DNA of 7,146 nucleotides, taken from positions 1 through 7,146 of the forward strand of contig JAKBQK010000020.1 of the NCBI GenBank assembly GCA_021835265.1. The letters run 5' to 3'. A model generated the notes under the pieces. The model saw only the letters and a program-made list of their open reading frames with translations. It had not been told where the DNA came from and did not search any database. The position numbers were made by a program, and so were the translations under genes. Origin of the DNA: Thermoplasmata archaeon. Its GTDB lineage: Archaea > Thermoplasmatota > Thermoplasmata > Thermoplasmatales > Thermoplasmataceae. Below, one piece after another: positions 1-5,909 of the stretch (within the stretch, counting starts at the first letter, position 1; the number at the start of each line of letters is the position of its first letter).

Positions 1-133
1 CACATGGGATCGCTGGGAAATGAGAATCCACAAGAGGCTAATCGACGTTGATGCAGATGAAAGAACCCTCAGGCAATTAATGAGAATACCCATACCTGAC
101 GGCGTTCAGATCGAAATCCAAATAAAGAGTTAG
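1..133 (+). CDS. rps10: Ribosomal protein uS10 (S10), C-terminal part
   Basis: This is the last 43 codons of small-subunit ribosomal protein uS10, cut by the left edge; the frame starts at base 2 and ends with TAG at 131-133. The translated tail ([20 protein letters not shown], then [20 protein letters not shown]) contains the conserved archaeal uS10 signature WDR(W/F)[10 protein letters not shown] and the closing beta-strand of the fold. uS10 sits in the head of the 30S subunit. In many archaea the gene lies directly downstream of the EF-1alpha gene, so the missing upstream sequence is probably that cluster. It is the only clear core gene in the window and gives the best clue to the host: an archaeon, and by recalled similarity the Thermoplasmata. 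All downstream genes up to the right edge are on the opposite strand, so this stop codon probably marks the border between core genome and accessory island. Confidence 0.93.
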   Translation, partial: TWDRWEMRIHKRLIDVDADERTLRQLMRIPIPDGVQIEIQIKS

Positions 134-167
134 GGAAAAAATCGAATCTTATTCTGGGTTCACCTAA

Positions 168-184
168 TTCTTTTCCTTCTCTTT
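168..184 (+). terminator. Pyrimidine-rich probable terminator of the uS10 transcript
   Basis: The run ttcttttccttctcttt begins 35 bases after the uS10 stop. Archaeal RNA polymerase commonly terminates at U-rich tracts without a strong hairpin, and no stem precedes this tract. The same bases encode the Lys/Arg-rich end of the remnant frame on the other strand, so the pyrimidine bias could have that cause instead. Confidence 0.4.
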
Positions 185-365
185 ATATACTCACCCATGG
201 ACTTTGCCATGTTTGTGTAGTAGTGAATGCTAATATCAAGGTAGTTTTTTGTTAGTGTATCATTTTGATACTCTAGCCGGACAGAATGTTTAAAACCCAG
301 GTACAGATCGATATATGCACTCACCCAGTGTTTTCCAGGATCGCATCTTTCGATGCTGTCAGGTT

Positions 366-391
366 GGAATGTCCTGTCCTTTGGACATTCC
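366..391. repeat. Perfect 9-bp inverted repeat with 8-base loop
   Basis: GGAATGTCC at 366-374 and GGACATTCC at 383-391 are exact reverse complements separated by TGTCCTTT. The stem lies wholly inside the start-less open frame on the minus strand, where it encodes KECPKDRTF. It may be chance within coding sequence, or a hairpin or operator that matters now the gene is broken. Confidence 0.45.
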
Positions 392-526
392 TTCCATTTT
401 AGTAGATACCTTATCGGGGTCCTGACACTGTAGAATCGCTTCTAATCGACTCAGAATGATACCGTATGTTGGGAAATGGCAGGAAAACGTTTAATCAAAG
501 AGTCAAGCACTCAGATACTGTAAACT

Positions 527-1123
527 CTAATCGAGCGATACGTATTCTGTTCTATTTCCAGAACTCCACAGTAACTCAATTCTTTCTGGGTATAGCTTCG
601 ACTGCTGTTCCTTGACCAATCTCTGTATACTACTTTTCACCGTATCGAGACTCAATTTGTCTTCCACCCTCGTGTTTACCCAAGACAGCAACATTATACC
701 ATGTCTGTCCCCCCTGCAGGATTTGTTTAATTTAATCACATCTTTGATGATGCCGTCTTGAAGCCTGCCGTCCCTTTCTCTTCTATATTCGCTAACCCTG
801 ATGTCGTCTTTATTGCTGTTTAGTTCAAACACCTGTTTCACTTCTATCAAGTAATCATGCTGATCATTGGGGCCTGTGTACCACAAGTCTATATGTTCGT
901 TTTCACCAATGCGGCTCCCTGGTTGCATTTCAAGTCTAAGCTCCCCATAATCAATGCCATTTTTCAATAGGACATGATATAAATGCGCCTTGTAAGTGGC
1001 TTCATATTCAAATTCATCATCGTATGTATCTTTTCCTAACGACTTTTCGTTCAATCTGCGAATATTTTGTGTTGTTTCCTTTACTGAGTTCAAAAGTATT
1101 TTCTTAAATTCGTCTCTTTGCAT
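527..1123 (-). CDS. PD-(D/E)XK-type nuclease (putative restriction endonuclease-like protein)
   Basis: This 198-residue protein has the layout of a small PD-(D/E)XK nuclease. An N-terminal helix carries an acidic residue (E39 or E41, in FEYEATYKAHLYHVLL), D79 lies on a strand (EHIDLWY), and the E94-V-K96 motif follows in YLIEVKQVF, giving the order E...D...ExK. Such domains bind Mg2+ and cut DNA, and several restriction enzymes have this size. The C-terminal half (IIKDVIKLNK, then GIMLLSW and IELLWSSG) looks like the remaining alternating strands and helices of the core. There is no membrane segment or signal peptide. The start is set by a TATA-like TTTAAA 26-31 bases upstream and the lack of a Shine-Dalgarno sequence, so the mRNA is probably leaderless. 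It is transcribed apart from the four-gene operon, whose last gene ends 535 bases away. A methyltransferase-guarded restriction role is inference from the neighbours; a non-defence nuclease is possible. Confidence 0.75.
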   Translation of the reverse strand: MQRDEFKKILLNSVKETTQNIRRLNEKSLGKDTYDDEFEYEATYKAHLYHVLLKNGIDYGELRLEMQPGSRIGENEHIDLWYTGPNDQHDYLIEVKQVFELNSNKDDIRVSEYRRERDGRLQDGIIKDVIKLNKSCRGDRHGIMLLSWVNTRVEDKLSLDTVKSSIQRLVKEQQSKLYPERIELLWSSGNRTEYVSLD

Positions 1124-1146
1124 AATAAAACAAAGAGGTGTACTTT

Positions 1147-1156
1147 GGTTTAAACC
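1147..1156 (-). promoter_or_regulatory. TATA-type promoter of the 198-residue nuclease gene
   Basis: The perfect palindrome GGTTTAAACC contains TTTAAA at 1149-1154, which is 26-31 bases before the ATG at 1123. That spacing fits an archaeal TATA box with transcription starting at or next to the start codon. The A/T-rich, SD-free leader (TTTGTTTTATT before ATG) agrees with leaderless translation. The symmetry leaves the strand open, but only the minus strand has a gene start nearby. Confidence 0.55.
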
Positions 1157-1225
1157 TTTGCAAATATTTCAAATTCTCAAATCTGAGGTGCACCGCTTTT
1201 GGGTTAGCCCACTAATTCGGGGTAG

Positions 1226-1260
1226 TAATCGTCTATGGGCGATTATTAGAGTGGTTTTTT
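1226..1260 (+). terminator. Weak hairpin followed by a T6 tract
   Basis: TAATCG (1226-1231) and CGATTA (1240-1245) form a 6-bp stem with an 8-base loop, followed on the plus strand by TTAGAGTGG and six T (1255-1260). This resembles an intrinsic terminator for plus-strand transcription, yet no plus-strand gene lies upstream. The bases may simply be the decayed tail of the AbrB-type pseudogene. Confidence 0.2.
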
Positions 1261-1419
1261 CTAATCCATCTTCCTCAGGAAAATTCTCCCATCCTCTTCA
1301 TAATACCCAACTATATCCTCTTCCTTTACGTCAAGCTTCTATTGTACTTTCTTTGGAACGGTAATGCGTAAAGAAGTCCCTCTTTTTGAGGTGAGAGGTA
1401 CATCAAGAAATTGTGGCAT
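1261..1419 (-). pseudogene. AbrB/MazE/SpoVT-type antitoxin-like transcription factor, broken by an in-frame TAG
   Basis: Reading the minus strand from ATG at 1419 gives MPQFLDVPLTSKRGTSLRIT, then VPKKVQ, a TAG at codon 27 (1339-1341), then KLDVKEEDIVGYYEEDGRIF and LRKMD before TAG at 1261-1263. This is the swapped-hairpin AbrB fold: 'SLRITVPKKV.. KLxVKEEDIVGYYEEDGRIFLRK' matches the archaeal pattern, with the stop replacing one residue between VPKKVQ and KLDV. Such proteins dimerise to bind operator DNA, often as antitoxins of VapC- or MazF-type toxins. The frame continues past the second stop as KKPL, two TAA, then SPIDDYYPELVG and TAA at 1204-1206, so the ancestral gene may have been about 72 codons. 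No toxin gene follows. TAG also ends uS10 and the nuclease gene, so readthrough as an amino acid is unlikely. Two short palindromes upstream may be its old operators. Confidence 0.72.
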
Positions 1420-1440
1420 CGAAGGCAATATTGTCCGTAC

Positions 1441-1450
1441 GTAAATTTAC
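1441..1450 (-). promoter_or_regulatory. Palindromic AT-rich box upstream of the AbrB-type pseudogene
   Basis: GTAAATTTAC is a perfect 10-bp palindrome lying 22-31 bases before the pseudogene ATG (1419). Its position fits an archaeal TATA region, and its symmetry also fits binding by a dimeric regulator, so it may be a relic of an autoregulated promoter. Confidence 0.35.
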
Positions 1451-1496
1451 CTAAATTATTTGATATGTTGAAGTAATAGGTGCAGGAAACTTGACA

Positions 1497-1517
1497 AAAT
1501 TGAGATAATCTCAATTT
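1497..1517. repeat. 21-bp perfect palindrome, operator-like
   Basis: The arms AAATTGAGAT (1497-1506) and ATCTCAATTT (1508-1517) are exact reverse complements around one central A (1507). With no loop it is poor as an RNA hairpin but has the form of a binding site for a dimeric DNA-binding protein. It lies 78 bases before the AbrB-type pseudogene start and 142 bases beyond the end of the ATPase gene, in DNA without a convincing gene. Confidence 0.55.
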
Positions 1518-1553
1518 ACCTCCTTTGGAACAACCTTTCATTTCCAACTCTCT

Positions 1554-1582
1554 TTTTGAGCTCTAATTGATACAACTCAAAA
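1554..1582. repeat. 7-bp inverted repeat TTTTGAG/CTCAAAA
   Basis: TTTTGAG (1554-1560) and CTCAAAA (1576-1582) are exact reverse complements 15 bases apart. A nearby second palindrome, CGGTAG T CTACCG (1615-1627), lies in the same gene-free stretch. Together with the 21-bp palindrome they make 1497-1627 rich in dyads. No function can be assigned from sequence alone. Confidence 0.35.
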
Positions 1583-1658
1583 TGAATGGTGTTTGACAAC
1601 ATGAAGTCCCACAACGGTAGTCTACCGGGGCATTCGAAATGTGAAGCATATAAATTAT

Positions 1659-2870
1659 TTAAGAGAGGCTAAGGTAGCCCAAGTCATCAATGACTTCCTT
1701 TGCAAACTTATCATCGATTTCGCTGACCCTTTTCTCTATACCTGCATCTAATATCTTATCGCATCTTTTTATTATAGCTCTAGGAACTCCACCTGTTTCG
1801 TCATGAATGAATTTAACAAATGACTCCGTGAATGGAATCAAGGGGGTATCCTCAATCTTGTCATCTACCCTGTTAAATTTCAATCTTCGCTCTATCAACA
1901 ACTTTGAGTTTTCAAAAGTTAACGGTTCGAGAAAGACCGGAGTATTAACTCTTTCAATCAGGGCCGTCGAAGGACTGTCTCCAACCTTTCTCCTATCGTC
2001 TAATTCGTTGAAATGTTCCCACCCACTCTGTGTAGAAGCAAAGAAAAGTATCAATGTAGACATTGTTTCAGGAGGTACGTTTGTTTCATCAGCTAAGTCG
2101 AAAAGCGACCTAAACAATGCTAAGTATCTTTCCCTCTCAGCTTTGTTAACCAGATAAAAAAGATTTTCAAATTCATCTACTAAAACTAGCACAGCTTCAT
2201 ATTTGAGAGACTTCATAAATATTAGCCAGGCAGCAAGATATACCTTAGCATCCTCAAGATCATCTATTTTCCTATTAATTTTCAACAACTTTTTGCGTTC
2301 TCTCTCTGAAATTGTGCCACCTTTTAGGAAAGTTATTGCTAACTCAGCATTACTCGAAGTGTTAGTTGGTATGTCAGCATTATCTTCATCCGCGTAGCTA
2401 AAAACACCTCGATTTGATATGAAAATGTTACGGAAAATCTGTTTTGAGTCTGCGAATTTTTCGTCTTCTGGGAGATGACTAATTGCTTTGTTTATGTCTT
2501 CTCGAGACCTCTCCCTTTGAATGGTTTTAAAATCAACTTCCTTGAACAGTCTGAATAGAAAATCCATACCGCCCTTATGCCTACTTTCAGACAAAAGTTG
2601 CATATACGTTTCATATACATCGGTTCTGTCCTCAAATTCGTCCTTTATCTTAAAAAGGGCCAGTGTTTTGCCCATTCCATAGTCACCTATTATGAAATTG
2701 ACTTGATTCTGTACGCCATTGATCCCTTTCTCTACTTGCATTTTCCAAACTTTAAGTGGGTCTTCTCTGTCCACCCAAAAGTGTAAACTATCCCGGCTCA
2801 CCTTTTTTTCAAAAGGACTGTCTTTTAACTTGTATTGTTTTTCTAGGAATTTATCATTGACAGATTTCAT
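1659..2870 (-). CDS. P-loop ATPase of the AAA+/ORC type, resembling BREX BrxC/BrxD ATPases
   Basis: This 403-residue protein is a P-loop ATPase. Walker A is GDYGMGKT (62-69), and Walker B is VLVLVDEFEN (227-236) with D232 and E233. LILFFAST (273-280) ends in a sensor-1-like polar residue, R307 in LIERV is a candidate arginine finger, and GGVPRAIIKR (360-369) is a sensor-2-like motif as in Cdc6/ORC-like proteins. A stretch before Walker B (AITFLKGGTISERERKKL, a helix, then the ATPase strand) recalls the DUF2791/BrxC_BrxD family of BREX P-loop proteins, and the length fits BrxD; this rests on memory, not a search. It is cytoplasmic, with no membrane helix. It is the last gene of the operon, starting 5 bases after the winged-helix gene, with AAGGAGAG inside that gene's end as a likely ribosome site. 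It probably powers DNA loading or remodelling for the partner nuclease and methyltransferase. A Cdc6-like role in plasmid replication is less likely here. Confidence 0.8.
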   Translation of the reverse strand: MKSVNDKFLEKQYKLKDSPFEKKVSRDSLHFWVDREDPLKVWKMQVEKGINGVQNQVNFIIGDYGMGKTLALFKIKDEFEDRTDVYETYMQLLSESRHKGGMDFLFRLFKEVDFKTIQRERSREDINKAISHLPEDEKFADSKQIFRNIFISNRGVFSYADEDNADIPTNTSSNAELAITFLKGGTISERERKKLLKINRKIDDLEDAKVYLAAWLIFMKSLKYEAVLVLVDEFENLFYLVNKAERERYLALFRSLFDLADETNVPPETMSTLILFFASTQSGWEHFNELDDRRKVGDSPSTALIERVNTPVFLEPLTFENSKLLIERRLKFNRVDDKIEDTPLIPFTESFVKFIHDETGGVPRAIIKRCDKILDAGIEKRVSEIDDKFAKEVIDDLGYLSLS

Positions 2871-2875
2871 TAGAC

Positions 2876-3772
2876 CTACCCTCTCCTTCTTGAGATGTAT
2901 ATTGTCCTGTAAGAATTACCTTTATATTTAAACAATTTCTCAGCGGCTCCCATGGGTTTTCCAAAGGAAATTCTATAATTATTGGATTCCATTTCCAAAG
3001 TAGAAAGCAATTGATCGAAATTATTTTTTGTGATTATTTCATTATAATCCATTAGAAACTTAAGAGCTATTTCTATGCGAAGATCCTCAATTCTCACAAT
3101 TCCATTGTACTTAGATGCCAACTCCCCATATTTTTCGAGTATAGCGTCTTCAAAGCGCCCTTTTAGGGTAATAAAATTTGGCCTTCTCATATTTAATTCT
3201 GCTATGAGTGGTCGATTTATAAGAATTAGTCCACCTTCACTTTGTGACACCAAGCCTACCGATTTAAGAACCTCAATCCACCGTTTTACTCTCTCTTTTT
3301 TTTGAGGCTTAGTATACTCTTCTATGTCATTTATAAGAGTTGAAACTTCACACCCCCCACCATACTCATTACTTATTGTTTCAACAAACCCAAAATTATC
3401 GTGATCTATCTCCCTAAAAACAAAAGGCAATATTTTAAGATTCTCATATTCCGCATTCCTCCTGCCCATTAATACGAGAAAACCATTCTCACTTGGGCTG
3501 ATAGATTTTCCGGTGTTCACAATAAGCCCCAACATTCCAAGTGTAGTAATAATCATACCTCTAAAAATTCCTTTATCAAAGTGCTCGGTAGTTCCATCAC
3601 ACCTATGATTTTGTGCTTTTTTGTATAATTTGAGCACGCAATCCCTCTGAAGGTCCCTATCAAGGGGGTTTCTTTCAATGCACTCAAGTGATGAAACTAT
3701 TCTATCGATCCGATTTTCCTTGATCAAAGGTAGAGGAGTTTTTAGCACTTTATAACACCAAACCTTTGTCAA
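2876..3772 (-). CDS. Hypothetical protein with several winged-helix-like segments
   Basis: I do not recognise the family. Three segments look like winged helices. One is around residues 68-102, where GMLGLIVNTGKSISPSENGF has the 'short helix, GLI, wing, S.s.nG' pattern. A second, around 142-188, has a helix then VLKSVGLVSQSEGGLIL. A third covers about 205-295 and ends in a strand pair (NYRISFGKPMGAAEKLFKYK, then SYRTIYI). Such arrays occur in DNA-recognition proteins and in some restriction enzymes (AlwI type), but I see no ExK or other nuclease motif. The long frame begins with TTG at 3772, overlapping the nuclease gene by 23 bases. A GTG at 3748, just after the nuclease stop and preceded by GGTG, is an equally good start and would remove eight residues. 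The tight spacing on both sides shows it is part of the operon, so a DNA-binding or adaptor role between nuclease and ATPase is the simplest inference. Confidence 0.65.
   Translation of the reverse strand: MTKVWCYKVLKTPLPLIKENRIDRIVSSLECIERNPLDRDLQRDCVLKLYKKAQNHRCDGTTEHFDKGIFRGMIITTLGMLGLIVNTGKSISPSENGFLVLMGRRNAEYENLKILPFVFREIDHDNFGFVETISNEYGGGCEVSTLINDIEEYTKPQKKERVKRWIEVLKSVGLVSQSEGGLILINRPLIAELNMRRPNFITLKGRFEDAILEKYGELASKYNGIVRIEDLRIEIALKFLMDYNEIITKNNFDQLLSTLEMESNNYRISFGKPMGAAEKLFKYKGNSYRTIYISRRRG
2881..2888 (-). promoter_or_regulatory. Ribosome binding site of the ATPase gene
   Basis: The minus strand reads AAGGAGAG, then GGTAGGTCTA and ATG. The GGAGAG core lies in the last codons of the upstream winged-helix gene, and a second purine run GGTAGGT sits closer to the start. 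This supports the ATG at 2870 and coupled translation across the 5-base gap. Confidence 0.5.
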
Positions 3773-4739
3773 CGCAAAAAGATTTGAATTTGCAGTATAG
3801 ACACTGTTTTCTGTTGTCAGCTTTGGGGAAATCTGGTATATTATCAGACACTATAATTGACAGGGCATCGTTTCTCGCTTCCGTGAAATGATCGCGAAGT
3901 TGATCGTCTATTGGAAACAAATATACTTGTGGGAGCGAAATTTGCTTTCCAAGACCATAAAAATTACTAGCTTTAAAGAAATAAATCATTCCCCAATCTA
4001 TCGGTTTTCTTTTATAGTTTTCATACGCCAAAGCATACCCTGCAGCAGTCAAAAGATGCTTCTTTTTTAATGATTCACCTGACTTAATATCTCCAATAAT
4101 TCCTAGAGTTGGAATGACAAAGTCTGGTTCAGAATCCTGTGACAGTCCTAGTTGTAAATCTGGGTTTAACTTTTCCTTCGGTATAATATCAGATTCTTTG
4201 ATTGTTTTGCCGCTAGAAAACGTCTGATTGACTGTATCGATTATATTTTCTATCCTACCTCCGGATTTTAAGCTTGATATGAAAAAGTCAACAACTTCAT
4301 CGTTGTAATCTATTCTTAATGCCTCCATCTTTTCCTTATTGGAGTTGATAAATTTATTTGTAAAATCATCACTTAGATGCTTTAGCTCATTGTAAGATAG
4401 GACTTTTTTAATTTTTTCTTTGAAAAGACTAGTGAAGTAATTTTCTCCTATCACTCCTGCAGATCTCTCGAAAGATGGATCTCCAGATCTACCCCCAGGA
4501 AGGATTAGTGGTTTTTTTTTCCCCTTGCTGATATAGAGATCCCTTCCTGTAGGGCAATTAGCATTAGCAATCTGATTTACACTCAAAGGTTTTATAAGCT
4601 CATCTGAAAGGGGTAATTTGAATTCAGTGGGAACAAATGTTTCCTGCGACCATCCTCTACGATCCCCACTTATCTCAAACTCACCGAAGATCTCGTCAAA
4701 TGGGCTGAGGGCGTTAGATACATTGATTACTTGTTTCAT
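3750..4739 (-). CDS. Csa1/Cas4-like iron-sulfur PD-(D/E)XK nuclease (RecB family)
   Basis: This 329-residue protein has the Cas4/Csa1 pattern. An N-terminal RRGW (27-30) is followed by LSVNQIANANCPTGRDLYI (52-70), with C62 as the first cluster cysteine. GENYF (98-102) holds E99, the acidic helix residue. The core motifs are D206 in EPDF and D217-I-K219 in GDIKSGE. Then come HLLTAAGYALAYE (228-240), in place of the RecB QxxxY helix with T231 and Y235, and PIDWGMIYF. The end has C313-x2-C316-x5-C322, so four cysteines could hold a 4Fe-4S cluster. RGW, CPT.RD.YL and GYALA.E are what I recall from Csa1, the Cas4-like nuclease of archaeal type I-A CRISPR systems. Here there is no Cas1, Cas2 or CRISPR array. 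The partners are a DNA methyltransferase (54 bases upstream), a winged-helix protein and an ATPase, so it probably serves as an effector nuclease. AGGTG at 4748-4752 supports the ATG. Nuclease fold is near certain; the exact subfamily less so. Confidence 0.82.
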   Translation of the reverse strand: MKQVINVSNALSPFDEIFGEFEISGDRRGWSQETFVPTEFKLPLSDELIKPLSVNQIANANCPTGRDLYISKGKKKPLILPGGRSGDPSFERSAGVIGENYFTSLFKEKIKKVLSYNELKHLSDDFTNKFINSNKEKMEALRIDYNDEVVDFFISSLKSGGRIENIIDTVNQTFSSGKTIKESDIIPKEKLNPDLQLGLSQDSEPDFVIPTLGIIGDIKSGESLKKKHLLTAAGYALAYENYKRKPIDWGMIYFFKASNFYGLGKQISLPQVYLFPIDDQLRDHFTEARNDALSIIVSDNIPDFPKADNRKQCLYCKFKSFCVDKGLVL

Positions 4740-4747
4740 CGCGTTTA

Positions 4748-4752
4748 CACCT
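4748..4752 (-). promoter_or_regulatory. Ribosome binding site of the Csa1-like nuclease gene
   Basis: AGGTG lies 8 bases before the ATG at 4739, matching the GAGGTGA-type archaeal Shine-Dalgarno core. The 54-base gap after the methyltransferase gene is AT-rich with no clear TATA box at the right distance, so the gene is probably read from the operon transcript. Confidence 0.45.
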
Positions 4753-4793
4753 ATCGATAAATTGTGAAATATTAAGCCTCATATTTCTAATTT

Positions 4794-5909
4794 TCATTCC
4801 TTGCTAAAGATCATAATATGTTCTTTCTTTATCATTCCGGCATTCTTGTTTCTCTTAGTAAAAAAAGAATAGTTTTTTATCTCATCTTCATAGGACTCCT
4901 TTACACGAAGTGAATGTGAACTGGCCAATTTCATTATTGCGTTAGAAACGGGTACAACTTTTCCATTTATTGTATTATTTCCAATTATCATTGCAATGTG
5001 TCCATTTTCATTTAAGACTTTTCCGACAAAAGTAAAAAAGGTATCCATTTTATCCATGAATCGATTTATTAACACCCCTTGTTCGGGTTTAGCAACTTCT
5101 ATCAAGTCAGTGTTATGTGGATATTCCAAGAACTCTTTAGATAGTAAATTTTCACTCCCTATATCGATCCTGTCTATATCCGAGAGGTCGTGTCTACTTA
5201 AACCAATTATTGTCATCAATTCCAAACTTGTGCTTCTTGTATACTTCTGGGCAGCAATGTATGGGGGGGAAGTCAACACTAAATCCACTTTCCTTTTCGA
5301 TTGTCTTAGAAAATCAATAGAGTTTTGCCGGTAAATATCCGTATAGTTCCTCTCACTGAAGCGATTGCTAAGCACTTCTGCTTTCCTGAGATTTAAGTTG
5401 GCAGTAGCTATGAATTTCTTTACTACATCATCGAAACCGTAGCGTATTTTCGATTCCCTCATTTTCTTTGAATACACCGGAGGGGGGATAGAAGGATCCG
5501 CCTTTGAAACCTTTCTAACAATAGATGAAAGCGCCACTTTAAAGAAATCATTAACTTGTTTATCGGCGCAACGATCTATCGAATTTTTGATGGAGTAAAT
5601 CCCGGATAGTGCGGAGAATGTAAACCAGTAATTTATTCCATTCTCAATAATGAAACTACGAGGAGGCTCTTCAGGTCTTATGTTTTCGATAATGTTATTA
5701 AGTGTTTGTCTTAACATATCAATATCATACTTTCTTGTAGAAACCTTGGAAATCAAGACTGCAAGAGGATTTATATCAACTCCAACCCCATTTCTACCTA
5801 AAAGCATAGCCGTTTTCAACACATTACCTGATCCACAGAAAGGGTCTATAACAAACTCATCCCCTGAACTATATTTTTGAATAATAGGCTTTGAGATCTT
5901 GTCAGTCAT
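4794..5909 (-). CDS. DNA methyltransferase, N4-cytosine or N6-adenine type
   Basis: The 371 codons from the only in-frame ATG encode an AdoMet-dependent DNA amino-methyltransferase. Motif I is DPFCGSGNVL (22-31), the ribose-binding strand is GVDINP (43-48), and catalytic motif IV is DLVLTSPPYIAAQKY (209-223). SPPY favours N4-cytosine, though N6-adenine enzymes of this group also carry TSPPY. Motif I precedes IV with about 180 residues between, where a target-recognition region could lie; FTFVGKVLNENGHIAMIIGN (292-311) is the later motif. The frame stays open upstream of ATG for 29 codons with conserved-looking FHSYTATM, matching the 'HxYPA' segment that usually precedes motif I, so this ATG is probably too short a start. 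Upstream in-frame candidates are only CTG (5960) and ATT. It is the first gene of the operon and would protect host DNA from the nuclease. It is most similar in outline to stand-alone modification methylases (COG0863-like). Confidence 0.85.
   Translation of the reverse strand: MTDKISKPIIQKYSSGDEFVIDPFCGSGNVLKTAMLLGRNGVGVDINPLAVLISKVSTRKYDIDMLRQTLNNIIENIRPEEPPRSFIIENGINYWFTFSALSGIYSIKNSIDRCADKQVNDFFKVALSSIVRKVSKADPSIPPPVYSKKMRESKIRYGFDDVVKKFIATANLNLRKAEVLSNRFSERNYTDIYRQNSIDFLRQSKRKVDLVLTSPPYIAAQKYTRSTSLELMTIIGLSRHDLSDIDRIDIGSENLLSKEFLEYPHNTDLIEVAKPEQGVLINRFMDKMDTFFTFVGKVLNENGHIAMIIGNNTINGKVVPVSNAIMKLASSHSLRVKESYEDEIKNYSFFTKRNKNAGMIKKEHIMIFSKE

Larger units (their letters stand above)
160..441 (-). 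pseudogene. Start-less 93-codon open frame, probable 3' remnant of an unidentified gene
   Basis: A minus-strand frame opens just after an in-frame TAG (442-444) and runs 93 codons to TGA (160-162). It reads like real protein along its whole length: KRFYSVRTPIRYLLKWKECP near the start, WVSAYIDLYLGFKHSVRLEY in the middle, and a basic tail ending MGEYIKRRKRIR. It is rich in Trp, Tyr and Cys, and C19 and C33 could be paired ligands. There is no ATG, GTG or TTG near the 5' end. The first possible starts are GTG at codon 40 and ATG at codon 78, both well inside the protein-like region. I therefore read it as the C-terminal part of a larger gene that lost its start; the 85 bases between it and the neighbouring nuclease gene carry stops in this frame. 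I do not recognise the family. A short gene with a non-standard start is the alternative. Confidence 0.5.
1420..1658. other. Gene-free stretch downstream of the operon, with palindromes and a weak TATA-like box
   Basis: These 239 bases separate the ATPase stop from the AbrB-type pseudogene. They hold the palindromes listed separately and a minus-strand TTTATATG (1647-1654) that could be a TATA box. A short minus-strand frame from ATG at 1602 (MLSNTIHFELYQLELKKRVG, then NERLFQRR) is open but has no ribosome site and no recognisable family. Another short frame here (MEMKGCSKGGKLRLSQF) faintly resembles the start of AbrB-type proteins but does not continue as one. Nothing here is supported as a gene. 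Confidence 0.4.

Noticed and set aside
366..391. The 9-bp hairpin as a terminator or small RNA.
   Set aside because: It has no T-run after it and is embedded in protein-like coding sequence on the minus strand, so it is kept only as a repeat.
134..526. A tRNA gene as an integration site next to uS10.
   Set aside because: No T-arm-like GGTTCRA sequence with a matching acceptor stem was found on either strand.
1339..1341. The in-frame TAG read as a recoded amino acid such as pyrrolysine.
   Set aside because: TAG ends uS10, the nuclease and the winged-helix gene, and AbrB proteins have no need of pyrrolysine at this place.
996..1364. A 122-codon plus-strand frame.
   Set aside because: It lies antisense to the start of the 198-residue nuclease gene and its promoter, and its composition is that of a shadow frame.
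1326..1547. A 73-codon minus-strand frame with several cysteines (starting MEMKGCSKGG).
   Set aside because: It overlaps the AbrB-type pseudogene in another frame, and the AbrB frame is far more protein-like. The resemblance of its first residues to an AbrB start is too weak to use.
1380..1560. The 11-base direct repeat ctctttttgag at 1380-1390 and 1550-1560 as a target-site duplication.
   Set aside because: It is low-complexity, one copy lies within the AbrB coding remnant, and no mobile element lies between the copies.
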